Of a stretch of DNA of 64,000 nt, positions 61,054-64,000 are shown in pieces. The DNA is taken from the NCBI GenBank assembly GCA_020638635.1, contig JACKIE010000010.1, positions 34,587 to 98,586 of the forward strand. Direction: 5' to 3'. The DNA comes from Planctomycetota bacterium (lineage in GTDB: Bacteria; Planctomycetota; UBA8742; UBA2392). A program made the position numbers and the translations under genes. Numbering within the stretch: position 1 is the stretch's first letter; every line of letters begins with the position of its first letter. The notes beneath the pieces were generated by a model. It was not told where the DNA came from. It was given only the letters and a program-made list of their open reading frames with translations, and searched no databases.

Positions 61054-64000
61054 CTACCCCTCGTCCTCGTCGTTCTGTTCTTCGTCGTCGGCATCGTCAT
61101 CGCCGCCTTCGGTGGCTGACTCGAACATCAGCACCTGGTCGCCGGCGTAACCTTCCACTTGTGGCACTTCGTTCTGCCACAACAGTGCACGCAGCTTTTC
61201 CAGTGCCACGGCGTCGCGGCCGGCGCCCATCAGTGGCTTGGGCACCTTGCGGCCTAACTTTCCCGGCGCGGGCAGCACGGTGAGCATGGCCTGCAGTGCT
61301 TTCTTCAGCTCGTCGCTTTGCAGCAGGCCGGCCTGGCGCAGAGCTTCGCGCGCGACGTTCAGGTTCTGTTCGCGCACCAGGCGCGCGCACATGTGCAGCG
61401 TGTCCAGGGCCGGGTCCACGCCCATGCTGCCGAGCCATCCCTTCTGGCCGCGGGTAACGCTGTCCAGCAGCGTCACGCTGTCGCCCTTGAGTGTCAGGAT
61501 CTTGTCCTTGAGCTGTTGCTCAAAATTCACGCCCACCACGCGCGACAACTTCAGCGCCTCGTCCGACGGGAACGTCGGCGCTGAAAACGCGTCCCAGGCC
61601 AGCACGAAGAACTCCGTCACCGGGTCAAGCTGCGTCTGGCGCTTGATCGTCGTCAGCTGGTCCAGCCGCCAGGCCTTCACGGCTGCGCGCGCTTCCATCA
61701 GCGCGTCTTCGGGCGTCACCGCGTATGGGTCCCAGTCCTCGTCCTCGATCAGCTTGATTTGCCGTACCTTCTCGGGCTTCTGGTTCGCGCGGCCGCGCTT
61801 CATTGGCCAATGCTCGCTGAACACCTGCAGTGCCGGGCCGAAACTTGACAGGTAAAGGTCCACGCCGCCGATTCCGGCCTTCTGGAAGTCCTGCATCTTC
61901 GCCTGCACTTTGGCCTTCACCTGCGGCTGCACGTCTTCCCAGTAGGTGACCTCGTCGCTGGCAGTGGCCGGCCTGGGCCGGCAGACCAAGAATATCGTGC
62001 TCTTGGCGGCGTTCTTCTCCTTGATGTGAAGGCTGCCCTCGGCCTCGGTATTTACAGGCCAGCTTGCTGTAATGATGAAGCCCGCGTCTACCAGCCCCTT
62101 CGCCAGAGCGTCCCAAGCGCCCGTGGCCTTGTGCGTGAACATCAACACCATGATGCCGTCAGGTTTGAGCACACGGCGCACCTCTGTGAAGATCTTCTGC
62201 ATGCGCTCGCGGTAGTCGCGGTGCGCGCGCGCTCGCGCCCCGCCGGTGCCTTTGACCGCCGCTTCGTCGCGAAACTTCGCCACGTTGGCAACGGCTTCGC
62301 GGTCTTTGTCGGTAAGATGCTGTGTGAATAGCTCGGGGTAGAGCAGGCCGGCCGTACGCTTGAGCCAGACGTAAAAGAAGTCTGACAGCTCGGCGTACAT
62401 GACATTGTCGTAGTACGGCGGGTCCATCACCACCGCCTCTACACTGGCGTCCGTAATGTGTTCAAGATTCTCGCCGGAGTCGCAAGTAACTGCGACCCCA
62501 GACTTCGCCGAGTCAGCCTCAGAGAAGACTCCCTGACTGACATTCGAATCAGTAGCTAGTTCCACCAATTCCTTGAGTGCCTTGCCGGTAACGTTCACAA
62601 CCCAATCTGCGCCAAATCCAGCTCCAACGTAGGCAAGCTCAGCAAACGACGTCCGAAACGGAAAGGCATGCATCGCAAATGTATGGCTTAGCCGCTGCTT
62701 GGAGACGTCCCACACTGCGCTGCGCGAGCTCCAGTCAATGATCTTGTCCAGTGCCAATGAGAGGTACACCAGTGCCGCTCGGTCAAGATCCTTTAGCTTC
62801 TTGGAGCCTCCAAGTTCATCCACTAGCTCCTGGATCAGCTCAACTCCAGTGCAGTGAGCTAGCAGCTGGCGCGGCGAAAACATGTCTCGCCAAAGTGGCA
62901 TTCCGTACTGAATCGGTCTGCTGTCGTTGCTGGTCTGAGGGTATTCCTCAATCGGCACTACGCCCCGGGCCTCCCATTCTGGGAGTTTAGATTGTAGGGC
63001 GCGTAACACAGCTTCCTGATCTTCGTCTTGCGGTCGTGGGGCACGGAAGCCTCGATTCTTCTTGGTCTTTGGCTTCCCTTGCTGTGTGTAGCCTGTGACG
63101 ACTTCTTCCTTGCAAACAACGGCGTAAAGTTGATCCCCCATCTCCTTCGCATGGGCTTGTTTCTTGATTTCGCTGCCGTCAATAACGCGCCCACAGTCGC
63201 GGAATGGGCACGTGGCGTCGCCGCCTTTGACCGTGCCCAGCGACTGTTGCTGAGACTTCCTCACGATTTCAAACTTCATGCGCCGGCTGTCTCCTTCAAC
63301 TACCGGCACCAGTCGTACTCCCGTGCCCTTACCATCCAGACGCCAGCTCGGTGACAGCGGCACAATCCCACCACAATAGGGACACTTGATCGTGCGCGTC
63401 CAAAGGTAGCCATCTACTGAAGTACCTGCCGACTCTGGAGGATAGAATCGCGACAAGCGGTCCTCTGCCATCGCCATGAAGCGCTTCGCGAGTTGCTCGT
63501 ACCGTTTGAAAAGCTGCCGACCGTACTGCGCGGGAAACTCCACCGTCGCCTTGAGAATCAGCGCCGCAACAGGGTTGAGGTCGTTAGCAATTGAGAGAAA
63601 GCCAAGGCGCAGCGACTCAAACGGAATACTCCCTCCGCCGGCAGTTGGGTCCAGCACGGATGGAGCGTTGCCATTTCGCCGGGTCAGTGGCTCATACCAC
63701 TCGCGGTCCTTCTTGTTGGGCAAGTAGGTGAACGCGCGTTTGTAACCGTACGGATTGGGGCCGAGGTCAATGCGCTTGCCGGTGACGGGGTCAGCACCGG
63801 CCTTGGCCTGGTCCATGCGCAGCTTGGCGGCCACCGGGTCGCCATGGATGCCCAACACGTGCATGAACTTGTCGTGGTCAGCGCCGGCCGGCAGCAGCGC
63901 TCCCAACACAGCAGCCCGGCTGGCCACCAAGGGCCGCCGCGCCCACCACACGTGCAGGTAGTAAGTCGGCGGCAAGGCCGTCATCGATCGCCGCTCACGC
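61054..64000 (-). CDS. DUF1156 DNA methyltransferase (5' end beyond window)
   Basis: At least 981 codons with the frame open to the right edge. The DUF1156 signature ALPPTYYLHVWWARRPL is at the visible N-terminus. SAM motif I DPTAGGGSIPFESLRLGF (about residue 110) and catalytic DPPYYDNVMYAELSDFFYVW (about 520) mark an N6-adenine or N4-cytosine DNA methyltransferase; a zinc-ribbon-like region (CPYCGG, CPFRDCG) lies between them. The acidic C-terminus is DDDADDEEQNDEDEG. The family is known from anti-phage loci together with helicases (DUF499/DUF3780 and DISARM-like contexts). It begins the operon in this window; the start codon and any upstream genes are not visible. Confidence 0.9.
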   Translation of the reverse strand, partial: RERRSMTALPPTYYLHVWWARRPLVASRAAVLGALLPAGADHDKFMHVLGIHGDPVAAKLRMDQAKAGADPVTGKRIDLGPNPYGYKRAFTYLPNKKDREWYEPLTRRNGNAPSVLDPTAGGGSIPFESLRLGFLSIANDLNPVAALILKATVEFPAQYGRQLFKRYEQLAKRFMAMAEDRLSRFYPPESAGTSVDGYLWTRTIKCPYCGGIVPLSPSWRLDGKGTGVRLVPVVEGDSRRMKFEIVRKSQQQSLGTVKGGDATCPFRDCGRVIDGSEIKKQAHAKEMGDQLYAVVCKEEVVTGYTQQGKPKTKKNRGFRAPRPQDEDQEAVLRALQSKLPEWEARGVVPIEEYPQTSNDSRPIQYGMPLWRDMFSPRQLLAHCTGVELIQELVDELGGSKKLKDLDRAALVYLSLALDKIIDWSSRSAVWDVSKQRLSHTFAMHAFPFRTSFAELAYVGAGFGADWVVNVTGKALKELVELATDSNVSQGVFSEADSAKSGVAVTCDSGENLEHITDASVEAVVMDPPYYDNVMYAELSDFFYVWLKRTAGLLYPELFTQHLTDKDREAVANVAKFRDEAAVKGTGGARARAHRDYRERMQKIFTEVRRVLKPDGIMVLMFTHKATGAWDALAKGLVDAGFIITASWPVNTEAEGSLHIKEKNAAKSTIFLVCRPRPATASDEVTYWEDVQPQVKAKVQAKMQDFQKAGIGGVDLYLSSFGPALQVFSEHWPMKRGRANQKPEKVRQIKLIEDEDWDPYAVTPEDALMEARAAVKAWRLDQLTTIKRQTQLDPVTEFFVLAWDAFSAPTFPSDEALKLSRVVGVNFEQQLKDKILTLKGDSVTLLDSVTRGQKGWLGSMGVDPALDTLHMCARLVREQNLNVAREALRQAGLLQSDELKKALQAMLTVLPAPGKLGRKVPKPLMGAGRDAVALEKLRALLWQNEVPQVEGYAGDQVLMFESATEGGDDDADDEEQNDEDEG

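Noticed and set aside
56126..64000. Complete DISARM system
   Set aside because: DrmA, DrmB and a separate DrmC are not visible; only methyltransferase and PLD-SNF2 components are present in the window.

Overview
The window is one contiguous, gene-dense, high-GC stretch from a Gram-negative bacterium. A KdsC-type phosphatase implies LPS or a similar KDO-containing envelope. RseP, TatC and many secreted proteins point the same way. The TatC with a long acidic tail, the ELWxTDGTxxGT repeat protein, a MYXO-CTERM-like sorting tail and the adenylate cyclase/ATPase fusion suggest Planctomycetota or a neighbouring lineage. That placement is inference; there is no rRNA here to test it.

Layout. 1-8.3 kb: glycerate kinase (cut by the left edge), ETF-ubiquinone oxidoreductase, an aldo/keto reductase, ruvA, then a glycolytic run of gpmI, two small ORFs and pgi. 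8.65-11.5 kb: a ydaO/yuaA-type cyclic-di-AMP riboswitch in front of a KtrB/TrkH potassium channel and its KtrA gating subunit. 11.5-16.8 kb: xerD, a TetR regulator with a partner gene, ilvE, a four-helix-bundle gene held between inverted repeats, and rdgB. 18-22.8 kb: a sulfide/persulfide module of two persulfide-dioxygenase/rhodanese fusions, divergent from an ArsR regulator and a SulP transporter, around a clear palindromic operator. 22.9-36 kb: two large secreted proteins, a KdsC-type phosphatase, tatC, a sugar isomerase-like TIM barrel, and a sulfatase-like hydrolase translationally coupled to a four-PDZ RseP. 36.6-45.9 kb: a cyclase/ATPase, an MNIO (DUF692) enzyme with its putative partner, egtD and egtB (ergothioneine), a dicarboxylate symporter and a PQQ-type sugar dehydrogenase. 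46-53 kb: a GxxExxY gene beside a broken duplicate, an SDR, an ABC exporter (ATPase, FtsX-like permease, HlyD adaptor) and mutY in a tightly coupled run. 53.3-55.5 kb: two tandem DUF2330-like secreted proteins. 55.7 kb: tRNA-Lys(UUU). 56.1-64 kb: a three-gene island on the minus strand (DUF1156 DNA methyltransferase, an unrecognised 541-residue protein, and a PLD/SNF2 helicase) that looks like an anti-phage locus and runs off the right edge.

The most unusual property is the intergenic DNA. Nearly every gap carries an imperfect inverted repeat built from short repeated words, with a different word set in different gaps. Some copies lie in frame inside genes (ruvA, tatC). Two bracket small genes (four-helix bundle at 15.1 kb, GxxExxY at 46.4 kb). 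One family is a roughly 250-bp element with 29-bp terminal inverted repeats and an internal inverted repeat. I propose that these are products of one or more mobile inverted-repeat systems. That, and the island at 56-64 kb, are the best candidates here for undescribed biology.
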